A DNA stretch of 20,868 nt from Dehalococcoidia bacterium. Its GTDB lineage: Bacteria > Chloroflexota > Dehalococcoidia > Dehalococcoidales > Fen-1064. The translations under genes were made by a program, and so were the position numbers. Every line of letters begins with the position of its first letter. The first letter of the stretch is position 1. The notes beneath the pieces are model-generated. The model was not told where the DNA came from, did no database searches, and worked only from the letters and a program-made list of their open reading frames with translations. This document shows, piece after piece, positions 1 through 5,858 of this stretch. Location of the stretch: the NCBI GenBank assembly GCA_030691775.1, contig JAUYDN010000057.1, positions 1-20,868 on the forward strand, in the 5' to 3' direction.

Positions 1-25
1 CGAGTACTACTGTATCTGCCGACAT
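1..25 (-). CDS. Possible 5' end of an unidentified gene, cut by the window edge
   Basis: On the minus strand an ATG at 25-23 opens a frame reading MSADTVVL that runs off the left edge. A purine- and G-rich stretch (AAAGGTGG on the minus strand, around 32-39) lies upstream at a plausible ribosome-binding distance. It would follow def in the same direction. Only eight codons are visible, so no function can be given and the call itself is tentative. Confidence 0.25.
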
Positions 26-39
26 AACACCACCACCTT

Positions 40-105
40 TGTCATACCAGCGAAGGCTGGTATCCAGGAGGCAAACACGTATTCCGGATCAAGTCCGGAG
101 TGACA
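40..105. repeat. TGTCA/TGACA-ended palindromic intergenic repeat
   Basis: The unit begins TGTCA at 40 and ends TGACA at 105. It holds a perfect 8-bp hairpin, ATACCAGC (44-51) and GCTGGTAT (56-63) with loop GAAG, then a second hairpin made by TCCGGA at 83-88 and 94-99. The left end matches the start of the larger element at 5505-5748 (both read TGTCATACCAG), so it is a dispersed family. It lies downstream of def and just upstream of the partial gene at the window edge. Confidence 0.6.
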
Positions 106-139
106 GAGAACCCTGTAAGGCATTTGTAAGACAGTACAC

Positions 140-167
140 TAGTAATAGCTCTCAGCGGTCGGCTAAA
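140..167. repeat. Degenerate 7-base-period tandem repeat, downstream of def
   Basis: Four units in a strict 7-base register. The clearest neighbours are AGCTCTC (147-153) and AGCGGTC (154-160), flanked by TAGTAAT and GGCTAAA. The tract lies just past the 3' end of def. Similar period-7 tracts with other unit sequences occur in other gene gaps of this window. Confidence 0.5.
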
Positions 168-180
168 AACAAATAACTGC

Positions 181-693
181 TTACTGTATACTTTCTTCCG
201 GCTCTTGCTTCTCCGGCTCCACCTTCTGGAGCTTGTCCTGGCTCTCCAGATGGTCGACGTACAGTACGCCATTCAGGTGGTCGATTTCATGCTCGATGGC
301 TTGCGCCAGCAGGCCTTCACAACGGAGTTTAATTTCTTTACCGGTCTCGTCGGTACCACGCACCCGTACCTGTTCGCTCCGCTTGATTTCACCGATGTAG
401 CCGGGGATGCTGAGACAGCCTTCTTTTAGCACCCGCTCGCCTTTGCGGCGCACAATCTCCGGGTTGATGAGGCAGTATTCCTCGTTTTTCTCATCTTTTT
501 TGGGAACGCAGAGCACAATCACGCGCAAGGAAACCCCAACCTGCGGCGCCGCCAGCCCGACGCCGCTTGCCGCCACCACTGTCTCACGCATATCGGCGAT
601 AAGTTTTTGAATGGCGCTATCGACGTTTTTAACCCGCTTCGCTTTCTGGCGCAGGACGGGGTCGGGAACAGTACGGATTGGAATGACTGCCAT
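181..693 (-). CDS. def: Peptide deformylase
   Basis: Removes the formyl group from the N-terminal methionine of new proteins in the cytoplasm; a metal enzyme. All three family motifs are present: GVGLAAPQ at residues 44-51, EGCLS at 91-95 with metal ligand Cys93, and HEIDH at 135-139 with metal ligands His135 and His139 and catalytic Glu136. The length of 170 aa is normal. The ATG at 693 follows AGAGG by about seven bases, a good ribosome-binding site. It reads the same way as the carboxyltransferase but is separated from it by 520 bases, so it probably has its own promoter. The C-terminus is Glu/Gln-rich (KVEPEKQEPEE), as is common in this family. The call is secure. Confidence 0.97.
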   Translation of the reverse strand: MAVIPIRTVPDPVLRQKAKRVKNVDSAIQKLIADMRETVVAASGVGLAAPQVGVSLRVIVLCVPKKDEKNEEYCLINPEIVRRKGERVLKEGCLSIPGYIGEIKRSEQVRVRGTDETGKEIKLRCEGLLAQAIEHEIDHLNGVLYVDHLESQDKLQKVEPEKQEPEESIQ

Positions 694-730
694 GAAATGC
701 CTCTAATTACATAATAAAACAAATATCACG

Positions 731-758
731 AAAGTTAAAAGTCAAAATGTAAAAGATA
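731..758. repeat. 7-base-period tandem repeat upstream of def
   Basis: Four consecutive units fit AAANNNA: AAAGTTA (731-737), AAAGTCA (738-744), then AAATGTA and AAAGATA. The tract begins 38 bases upstream of the def start codon, so it falls in the def promoter or leader region. Confidence 0.6.
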
Positions 759-868
759 TTTCTTGTGTTCAATTTGGAGGTACAAGACCTGGTAATGTCC
801 CTTAATTCGTGGGTACGAGTTCAAAAAGCTCACCCATGAGGTAAAAGACATTGCACCAAATAGGTTTT

Positions 869-963
869 TCCTCTCCCTTTGAGGGGAGAGGATTTAAGGT
901 GAGGGTGATTATTTTTTCTTCGTCACCCTCATCCTAACCTTCTCCCCTCAAGGGAGAAGGAAC
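869..963. repeat. Long imperfect foldback repeat
   Basis: Two arms of about 42 bases around a short T-rich centre (about 912-922). The left arm contains CTCTCCCTTTGAGGGGAGAGG; the right arm, read in reverse complement, contains the nearly identical CTTCTCCCTTGAGGGGAGAAGG, and both continue into GGTGAGGGTGA or GATGAGGGTGA. Each arm is itself palindromic around TTGAGG or TCAAGG. I see no open frame. Transcribed from either strand it would form a strong stem. This is the general look of a non-autonomous dispersed repeat. The rest of the gap from 694 to 1213 holds the RHS remnant, the 'cttgatacgggg' repeat and two heptad tracts. Confidence 0.7.
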
Positions 964-989
964 TTGGGCGAGGCTAAAAGAATCCACGG

Positions 990-1070
990 TTTACGGATGT
1001 CCCCACTGGCAAAAAGTTTACCGAACGAGTACAGCGCCTTGACGGAACGGGTCTATACTACTACAATGCC
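990..1070 (+). pseudogene. Fossil fragment of an RHS/YD-repeat core domain
   Basis: On the plus strand, 1005-1070 reads in one frame TGKKFTERVQ followed by RLDGTGLYYYNA. The last part matches the hallmark of the RHS-repeat-associated core (typically QRLDGTGLYYYNARYYDP). Nothing of the upstream YD repeats or the following RYYDP segment remains: after Asn-Ala the sequence runs straight into the 'cttgatacgggg' repeat, and a stop sits at 975-977 upstream. It has no start codon and cannot be a working gene. The identification rests on about 13 residues of a very distinctive motif, so it is likely but not certain. Confidence 0.55.
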
Positions 1071-1086
1071 ATAGCCTGCCCCGTTC

Positions 1087-1172
1087 CCGTATCGCGGTAC
1101 GGGACAAGACTTGATACGGGGCCTGCCCCGTACTTGATACGGGGTCGCTCCACTCCTCGCAACGACGGCTCT
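1087..1172. repeat. 'cttgatacgggg' and 'tcctcgcaa-gacg' intergenic repeat
   Basis: Contains the palindrome CCCGTATCGCGGTACGGG (1087-1104), then ACTTGATACGGGG twice (1109-1121 and 1132-1144), then GGTCGCTCCACTCCTCGCAA. The last part resembles the end of the GIY-YIG element at 19739-19752 (CTCGCAATGACGAT), and a similar ACTTGATACGTGG occurs at 5638-5650. It is therefore part of a dispersed family in this genome. No open frame. Confidence 0.55.
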
Positions 1173-1184
1173 ATATGGTAATGT

Positions 1185-1219
1185 GCTAATTGCTGAGAGC
1201 TAATCGCTGACAGCTACAG
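1185..1219. repeat. 7-base-period tandem repeat at the carboxyltransferase stop
   Basis: Five units in exact 7-base register, each starting GCT: GCTAATT (1185-1191), GCTGAGA (1192-1198), then units ending AATC, GACA and ACAG. The stop codon of the carboxyltransferase (1214-1216) falls inside the fifth unit, so the tract abuts the gene's 3' end. Confidence 0.65.
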
Positions 1220-2788
1220 ATTTATATTCGCGTACTTGCGCCAGTAGCGGGCGTTGAATGCCTTGTTGTCCTTGTTTTTCTCCTCCAGCACATCCAGGGC
1301 GCGGTTTATCATCTTGCGCGTATCGCGGGGCATGATGATTTCATCGACGCAACTGCGTTCCGCGGCGACGAAGGCGTTTTCGAACAGGTCGCTATACTCC
1401 TGAACCCGTTTCGTCCTCGTCTCGTCCGGGGTCTTCGATTCACGGATTTCCCGGGCAAAGATGACGCTCGCCGCTGTATCCGCGCCGACGATAGTGATGC
1501 GTGCCGTAGGCCAGGCAAAAACGAAGTCCGCGCCGATTGCCTTGTCCAGCATCCCGTAATGGGCACCGGCGTACGACTTGCGTACCATTATGGATATTAG
1601 CGGGATGGTGGCGTCCGCCCAGGCGAAGAGCAGTTTGGCGCCGTGCCGCAGAATGCCCTTCCAGTCCTGCTCCGAGCCAATCATATACCCCGGGCAGTCC
1701 CCGAAGGTGACCATCGGGATATTGAAGAGGTCGCAGAAGCGGATGAACCGCGCCGCTTTGTCCGCGGCATCGATATTGATGACGCCACCCGCGTACATCG
1801 GCTGGCTGGCGTAGATACCCACCGTACGGCCGTTGAAGCGCGCGAAACCCGTGACAACGTTAGGGGCATGCGATGCCATACTCTCGAAGAAATACCCATC
1901 ATCCACCACCGCACGGATTATCTTCTTCATATCATACGGGCGGGTGGACTCATCCGGGATGAGGGTATCTAACTCCGGAGCGGCACGTTCCGGGATGTCG
2001 ATAGTCGTCACACGCGGTGGCTTCTCACGGTTATTGGAAGGCAGGAGCGCCAGCAGTTCTTTACACTTATCGATGGCGTCCTTATCGTCTTTAGCGACCA
2101 TGTGGGTGCAACCGGATTTAACCGCGTGGGCTTTATACCCGGAAAGCTCTGCCAGGGTGATTTTCTGGCCGAGTTGTGTCTCCACGAAAGCGGGACCGGC
2201 GATACCCATAAAACCCGTATCCTTGCACTGGATGAGGAAGTCCTGCATGACGGGGTGGTATGCCTGCCCGCCGAGGCAGGGACCCATCAGGAGGGCAATC
2301 TGGGGAATAACGCCCGAAGCCAGAATCTGCGAGCGGAACGTCCAGCCGTAAGCCTCGAGGGTGTCCATACCCTCCTGGAGGCGGGCGCCGCCGGAATCGT
2401 TCATGCCCACGAAGGGATAGCCTTTCTCTTTAGCGAAGTTGATAGCATAGGCGAGCTTTTTGCCGTGCTGTTCCCCGAAGGTGCCCGCCATTGCCATGTA
2501 GTCCTCCGCCATCGCCACCACGTAGCGTCCGTTCACCTTGCCGAAGCCGGTGATGATGCCGTCCGCGGGGATTTCCCGCTTGTCCATACCGAAAGCGGTG
2601 GTGCGGTGCTTGACGAACATCCCCATCTCGGTGAAGGTGTCTTTATCAAAGAAATAGTCGATGCGCTCCCGCGCTGTCCACTGTCCACCCTTGTGCCGCT
2701 TTTCGATATCATCAGGGGATGACATCTGGAGAATCTTGTTCCGCCGCTGTTGGTAATGTTCCAGTAATTCCTTCGTCTTCGCCATCAT
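1214..2788 (-). CDS. Biotin-dependent acyl-CoA carboxylase, carboxyltransferase subunit (propionyl-CoA carboxylase beta / MmdA family)
   Basis: Transfers CO2 between carboxybiotin and an acyl-CoA. Two crotonase-like halves are visible. The N half has the acyl-CoA/oxyanion motif NDSGGARLQEG (residues 130-140) and MGPCLGG (168-174). The C half has DCPGYMIGSEQ (364-374), RHGAKLL (381-387) and RKSYAGAH (403-410), where family members usually read RKAYGGAY. At 524 aa it has the full length of PCC-beta-type subunits. A GGAGG lies three bases before the first ATG and six before the second (2785), so the second ATG may be the true start. The crotonase gene is 50 bases upstream in the same direction, suggesting one transcript and a shared acyl-CoA pathway. 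No biotin carboxylase, biotin carrier or membrane decarboxylase subunit lies in the window, so substrate and direction (carboxylase or Na+-pumping decarboxylase) cannot be decided. Confidence 0.9.
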   Translation of the reverse strand: MMAKTKELLEHYQQRRNKILQMSSPDDIEKRHKGGQWTARERIDYFFDKDTFTEMGMFVKHRTTAFGMDKREIPADGIITGFGKVNGRYVVAMAEDYMAMAGTFGEQHGKKLAYAINFAKEKGYPFVGMNDSGGARLQEGMDTLEAYGWTFRSQILASGVIPQIALLMGPCLGGQAYHPVMQDFLIQCKDTGFMGIAGPAFVETQLGQKITLAELSGYKAHAVKSGCTHMVAKDDKDAIDKCKELLALLPSNNREKPPRVTTIDIPERAAPELDTLIPDESTRPYDMKKIIRAVVDDGYFFESMASHAPNVVTGFARFNGRTVGIYASQPMYAGGVINIDAADKAARFIRFCDLFNIPMVTFGDCPGYMIGSEQDWKGILRHGAKLLFAWADATIPLISIMVRKSYAGAHYGMLDKAIGADFVFAWPTARITIVGADTAASVIFAREIRESKTPDETRTKRVQEYSDLFENAFVAAERSCVDEIIMPRDTRKMINRALDVLEEKNKDNKAFNARYWRKYANINL

Positions 2789-2801
2789 TTACCTCCGCTT
2801 G

Positions 2802-2836
2802 TTCTGCTGACCGCTGATAGCTAAAAGCTAATAGCT
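2802..2836. repeat. 7-base-period tandem repeat between crotonase and carboxyltransferase genes
   Basis: Five units, each ending in GCT, in exact 7-base register: the last three are GATAGCT (2816-2822), AAAAGCT (2823-2829) and AATAGCT (2830-2836), preceded by TTCTGCT and GACCGCT. It fills most of the 50-base gap between the two genes, and on the transcribed strand it precedes the carboxyltransferase ribosome-binding site. Confidence 0.7.
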
Positions 2837-2838
2837 TT

Positions 2839-3681
2839 TTAACCCTTGTGGTCTCCAAACTCTTTGTCCCGCCGCGCCACCCAGTCCGCCACCGATTCCC
2901 CTTCTTTGCGGGGCACTCTAAAGCCCTCGATATTACGGCGCTGGTCGGTGAGATTATGAAATCTGAAAGACGCGGACACGGCATTGGTGTAACCCATCAT
3001 GTCCTGGGTAGCATTGAGCGATGCTTTGGACATCCTGACCACGAACGGCTCCTGCAGGGCGATGCGGTTCGCCAGTTCCATTGTCTCGGTTTCGAGTTTG
3101 TCCACCGTGACGACCCGGTTCACGAGTCCCAGTCGTAATGCCTCATGAGCGTCGAAGAAATCACCCGTCCAGAGTATCTCTTTTGCCTTGCGGATGCCGA
3201 CCTCCCAGGGCAGATTATCAATTTGTACGTGTGGCGAACCCTGCCGGACAGAGCGGTCGGAGAACCTGGCATCTTCCGCGGCGATGATAATATCGCAGGC
3301 GCAGGCGAGCATTAAGCCGCCCATGATGCAATAGCCCTGCACCATGGCGATGGTCGGTTTGCTTATGTTCCGCCAGCGGAGCGTCGTCTCAAGGTAGAGT
3401 CTCCTCGACCTGCTTACCCGTTCTTCGATGTTTTTGGGATAGCCGCGCGTTTCCCGGTCTGCCATCTCGTCTTTACTGCCGAGGTCGTGGCCCGCGGAGA
3501 AGTGCTGACCTTTACCACCGACCACAATCACCCGCACATCGTCATCGGCATCCGCCTCACGGAAAGCGTTATCGATTTCCTCGAGCATCAGCCGGCTCTG
3601 TGCATTCCGCACCTCGGGACGGTTGGCGATTATCCGGGCAACGTGCCCCTGCTTTTCATAGAGGATTGTTTCGTATGACAT
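2839..3681 (-). CDS. Crotonase-superfamily protein (enoyl-CoA hydratase/isomerase-like) lacking both usual catalytic glutamates
   Basis: A 280-aa crotonase fold. The first oxyanion-hole segment is QHFSAGHDL (residues 59-67) and the second is GYCIMGGLMLACACD (116-130). Aligned by eye to rat crotonase, the site of Glu144 is Met124 and the site of Glu164 is Ser144 (FSDRS at 140-144), so simple enoyl-CoA hydration is unlikely. The segment DRSVRQGSPHVQIDNLPWE with GIRKAKE is characteristic, from memory, of an actinobacterial-type EchA subgroup of unclear activity. The start lacks a strong ribosome-binding site, but the N-terminus MSYETILYEKQGHVARI has the normal family position. It lies directly upstream of the carboxyltransferase, which suggests a shared acyl-CoA substrate. 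The reaction is unknown; other options are a thioesterase, isomerase or decarboxylase of this superfamily. Confidence 0.88.
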   Translation of the reverse strand: MSYETILYEKQGHVARIIANRPEVRNAQSRLMLEEIDNAFREADADDDVRVIVVGGKGQHFSAGHDLGSKDEMADRETRGYPKNIEERVSRSRRLYLETTLRWRNISKPTIAMVQGYCIMGGLMLACACDIIIAAEDARFSDRSVRQGSPHVQIDNLPWEVGIRKAKEILWTGDFFDAHEALRLGLVNRVVTVDKLETETMELANRIALQEPFVVRMSKASLNATQDMMGYTNAVSASFRFHNLTDQRRNIEGFRVPRKEGESVADWVARRDKEFGDHKG

Positions 3682-3684
3682 TTC

Positions 3685-3739
3685 GAACCATGCTTTCAGC
3701 TTTCAGCTAGTGATTACCGTTAACCATAAACTACGAACT
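3685..3739. repeat. 7-base-period tandem repeat between trpS and the crotonase gene
   Basis: GCTTTCA occurs twice in direct tandem (3692-3698 and 3699-3705), followed by GCTAGTG. The 7-base register then continues with ACC or AACT recurring every seven bases (3715-3739). The tract fills the gap between the crotonase start and the trpS stop. Confidence 0.55.
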
Positions 3740-4719
3740 CAGGCGAGTCCCATTTTCTGCTTCACTTCCTTGATAGTCTGGCGGGCGATGACACGCGCGC
3801 GGTCGGCGCCGTTTGCCAGGACCTGCCGTACATAATCGGGTTTGCCGGCCAGTTCCGCCCTTTTCAACCGGAGTGGTCGGAGGTCTGCATTAAGACTCTC
3901 CACGAGCAGTTTTTTACAGTCTACACAGCCAATCCCGGCGGTGCGGCATTGCCCTTCGAGTTCTGCCACCTGGGATTCGGTGAAAAACTTGTGCAATGCG
4001 TAGATACTGCACACCTCGGGGTGTCCCGGGTCTTTGCGGTACTTGCGCTCCGGGTCGGTGACAGCGTTCATGATGCGTGACTTTGTCTCTTCCTCCGTGT
4101 GGGCGATTTCGATGACGCTGGTCTCCACTTCCTTGCTCATTTTGCCTTTGCCGTCCAGGCCTGGGATGCTTGGGAAGGAAGTGAGCCGGGCAACCGGTTC
4201 CGGGAACGTCTCGCCGAAGATGTTGTTAAACCGCCGCGCGATTTCGCGGGCAAGCTCGAGGTGGGGTAGCTGGTCCTCACCCACCGGTACAACCTCAGCT
4301 TTATACAGAACGATATCTGCAGTCATCAGCACCGGGTAGCCGACCAGCCCGTAGTTCACGTTTTCCGGGTGGAGTTTTGCCTTCTCCTTGAATGTCGGCA
4401 CGCGTAAAAGCCAGCTCAGCGGCGTCACCATGCCTAACAGCGTATGAAGCTCCATCACTTCCGGCACGTGCGACTGCACGAAAATAATGCTTTTCTCCGG
4501 GTCAAGTCCCGCCGCCAGCCAGTCGAGCGTCAGGTCTTGTATATTTGCCTGGAGTTTGCCCGTGTCCTGGAGCGTGGTCAGGGCATGCACATCGACGATG
4601 CAGTAGATACACTCATCAAACTCTTTTTGCAGGTCGACGTAGTTGTGGATGGCGCCCAGCAGGTTACCGATGTGCTGGCGGGCAGTCGGCCGGGCGCCGG
4701 AAAAGACACGTTTATTCAT
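3739..4719 (-). CDS. trpS: Tryptophan-tRNA ligase with an [4Fe-4S]-type cysteine motif
   Basis: Charges tRNA-Trp; a class I synthetase of 326 aa. The nucleotide-binding motif is TARQHIGN (residues 12-19) and the second signature is KMSKE (193-197). Four cysteines at 237, 258, 265 and 268 form C-x20-C-x6-C-x2-C. Thermotoga maritima TrpRS carries an [4Fe-4S] cluster on C-x22-C-x6-C-x2-C at nearly the same positions, so a cluster is likely here. I chose the ATG at 4719 because MNKRVFSGARPT is where the family begins. The frame is open upstream to 4791, but those extra 24 residues (MLTPFLYPYVRFVL...) match nothing expected and overlap a plausible promoter. It is divergent from the carbonic anhydrase gene. 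Confidence 0.95.
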   Translation of the reverse strand: MNKRVFSGARPTARQHIGNLLGAIHNYVDLQKEFDECIYCIVDVHALTTLQDTGKLQANIQDLTLDWLAAGLDPEKSIIFVQSHVPEVMELHTLLGMVTPLSWLLRVPTFKEKAKLHPENVNYGLVGYPVLMTADIVLYKAEVVPVGEDQLPHLELAREIARRFNNIFGETFPEPVARLTSFPSIPGLDGKGKMSKEVETSVIEIAHTEEETKSRIMNAVTDPERKYRKDPGHPEVCSIYALHKFFTESQVAELEGQCRTAGIGCVDCKKLLVESLNADLRPLRLKRAELAGKPDYVRQVLANGADRARVIARQTIKEVKQKMGLA

Positions 4720-4745
4720 CCTTAATTTTACCTCGTTACTGGAAA

Positions 4746-4775
4746 AGGATAACACAAAACGAACGTACGGGTAAA
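4746..4775 (-). promoter_or_regulatory. Candidate sigma-70-like promoter for trpS
   Basis: On the minus strand, TTTACC (4775-4770) and TATCCT (4751-4746) are separated by 18 bases, each matching 4 of 6 consensus positions. It lies 26 bases upstream of the chosen trpS start. By-eye match only. Confidence 0.3.
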
Positions 4776-4805
4776 GAAAGGGCGTGAGCAAAACTCTAAA
4801 CCTTG

Positions 4806-4823
4806 TCCCCGCGAAGGCGGGGA
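4806..4823. repeat. Short hairpin repeat, GAAG loop
   Basis: TCCCCGC (4806-4812), loop GAAG, GCGGGGA (4817-4823): a perfect 7-bp stem. The same GAAG loop closes the hairpin at 44-63. It is probably a remnant of the same intergenic repeat family. It lies between the divergent trpS and carbonic anhydrase genes and has no clean T-run, so it is not an obvious terminator. Confidence 0.5.
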
Positions 4824-4875
4824 ACTAAACTCGAAAAGAGCCGTGACGACTTTTTTATTGGAGTTTTTGGTTTTG

Positions 4876-4903
4876 TTTGTGATTTGAAAGTTGGCATTTG
4901 ATA
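4876..4903. repeat. 7-base-period tandem repeat upstream of the carbonic anhydrase gene
   Basis: Four units with TTG in the same place every seven bases: TTTGTGA (4876-4882), TTTGAAA (4883-4889), then GTTGGCA and TTTGATA. The third unit supplies the candidate -35 hexamer TTGGCA of the downstream gene. Confidence 0.5.
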
Positions 4904-4918
4904 TTTTTACAGTATGTT
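4891..4918 (+). promoter_or_regulatory. Candidate promoter for the gamma-carbonic anhydrase gene
   Basis: TTGGCA (4891-4896, one mismatch to TTGACA), a 16-base spacer, then TATGTT (4913-4918). Transcription would start near 4925, leaving a short leader with GGAGG at 4936-4940. This argues against an upstream start codon at 4914, which would fall in the -10 region. Confidence 0.4.
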
Positions 4919-4946
4919 GGGTAAGATGGGAAATCGGAGGCATGTT

Positions 4947-5477
4947 ATGATTCGTAGCTTTGAAGGGAAAACCCCGCGTATTGCGGAATCGGCGTTCGTC
5001 AGCGAGGCGGCGTACGTCATCGGGGATGTGGAGATAGGGGAAAATTCGGGAGTGTTTCCCGGCGCCGTCATCCGCGGCGATTTTGCCAGAATCAAGATTG
5101 GTAACGGCACGATGGTGGAAGATGGCACCATCATTCATTCCGGCAGTGACGTAGAAATCGGCGATAACTGTACCATCGGGCACAGTGTGGTAGCGCACGG
5201 CACCCGTATTGGCAACAACTGTCTTATCGGTAACAATGCCACTATCCTGGACAATGCCAAAGTGGGCAACCATTGCGTGATTGCCGCCGGGAGCCTGATA
5301 CCTCAAGGGACGGAGGTGCCGGACTATTCGATGGTGATGGGTATTCCCGGCGTCATCAAGGAGATTTCTCCGGCGTTGAGACAGCGGTTGCAGAGCGGTA
5401 ACCAGGCATACGCGCAGTTGCTCAAGCGCTACAAAAAACAGCCGGAGCTCGGGAGCGAATTACCTCACCAGCCCTGA
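4947..5477 (+). CDS. Gamma-class carbonic anhydrase-like hexapeptide-repeat protein (YrdA/PaaY type)
   Basis: A left-handed beta-helix protein that, if active, interconverts CO2 and bicarbonate as a trimer. Hexapeptide repeats such as IGENSGVFPGAVIRGD, IGDNCTIGHS and IGNNCLIGNN run through residues 30-115. The three metal-ligand histidines are present (His64, His79 and His84), and Arg43 and Asp45 match the conserved Arg/Asp pair. The usual active-site Gln of the NVQDG motif is Glu58 here (MVEDG), so activity is uncertain. The ATG at 4947 follows GGAGG by six bases; the in-frame ATG at 4914 is rejected because it lacks such a site and overlaps the promoter. The protein from 4947 is 176 aa, a normal length. 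It stands alone and converges on argS. Confidence 0.9.
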   Translation: MIRSFEGKTPRIAESAFVSEAAYVIGDVEIGENSGVFPGAVIRGDFARIKIGNGTMVEDGTIIHSGSDVEIGDNCTIGHSVVAHGTRIGNNCLIGNNATILDNAKVGNHCVIAAGSLIPQGTEVPDYSMVMGIPGVIKEISPALRQRLQSGNQAYAQLLKRYKKQPELGSELPHQP

Positions 5478-5504
5478 TTGCTATGAAAATACAAACCAAC
5501 GTCT

Positions 5505-5748
5505 GTTGTCATACCAGCCCCGTGTCGTGGCACGGGGTAAACTCCGGCGGGAATCCAGAAGGAGAGGAATACGTCTGGATTCCCGCTCAGAACTTGCCCC
5601 TTATGAGCGACTTCATCACCATCCCGATTCAGTCGGGACTTGATACGTGGACGGCGAAGAATCTGGTATAGGGGTGGTAATCATCTTTATCGGCATACCC
5701 CACCCTGAGATTCTTCGTCCCGATTTCATCGGACTCCAGAATGACAAC
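5505..5748. repeat. Non-coding MITE-like element with TGTCAT ends and internal hairpins
   Basis: Ends are GTTGTCATACCAG (5505-5517) and, in reverse complement, GTTGTCATTCTGG (5748-5736): 10 of 13 match. Inside are a perfect 13-bp hairpin (5547-5559 with 5574-5586, around GGGAATCCAGA), TCCCGA/TCGGGA (5622-5638), and CGAAGAATCT paired with AGATTCTTCG (5655-5664 with 5708-5717). It fills the gap between the convergent carbonic anhydrase and argS genes and has no convincing reading frame. The right part (CCCCACCCTGAG at 5698) recurs at 9342. The gap's remaining bases (5749-5858) hold only A/T-rich sequence with weak periodicity. Confidence 0.65.
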
Positions 5749-5858
5749 CTCTTTTCATTATTTGTGTGTAGTGCTGTAGTGTGGGTTGTTAATTTCAGAT
5801 TAGCGTTCAGAGTTTAGATATTGGTGTTTGGGTGGGGAGGTTTTTGGAGAGGGGACAG

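Noticed and set aside
2102..2722. A 206-codon open frame on the plus strand
   Set aside because: It lies wholly antisense to the carboxyltransferase, whose motifs are clear, and its translation resembles no protein family.
4720..4791. Longer trpS start at 4791
   Set aside because: The added residues are not part of the family and cover a plausible promoter; MNKRVFSGARPT at 4719 is the normal start.
4914..4946. Longer carbonic anhydrase start at 4914
   Set aside because: It sits in the -10 region of the candidate promoter, while the ATG at 4947 has GGAGG at the right distance.
4728..5306. A 192-codon minus-strand open frame
   Set aside because: It is antisense to the carbonic anhydrase gene and has no recognisable domain or ribosome-binding site.
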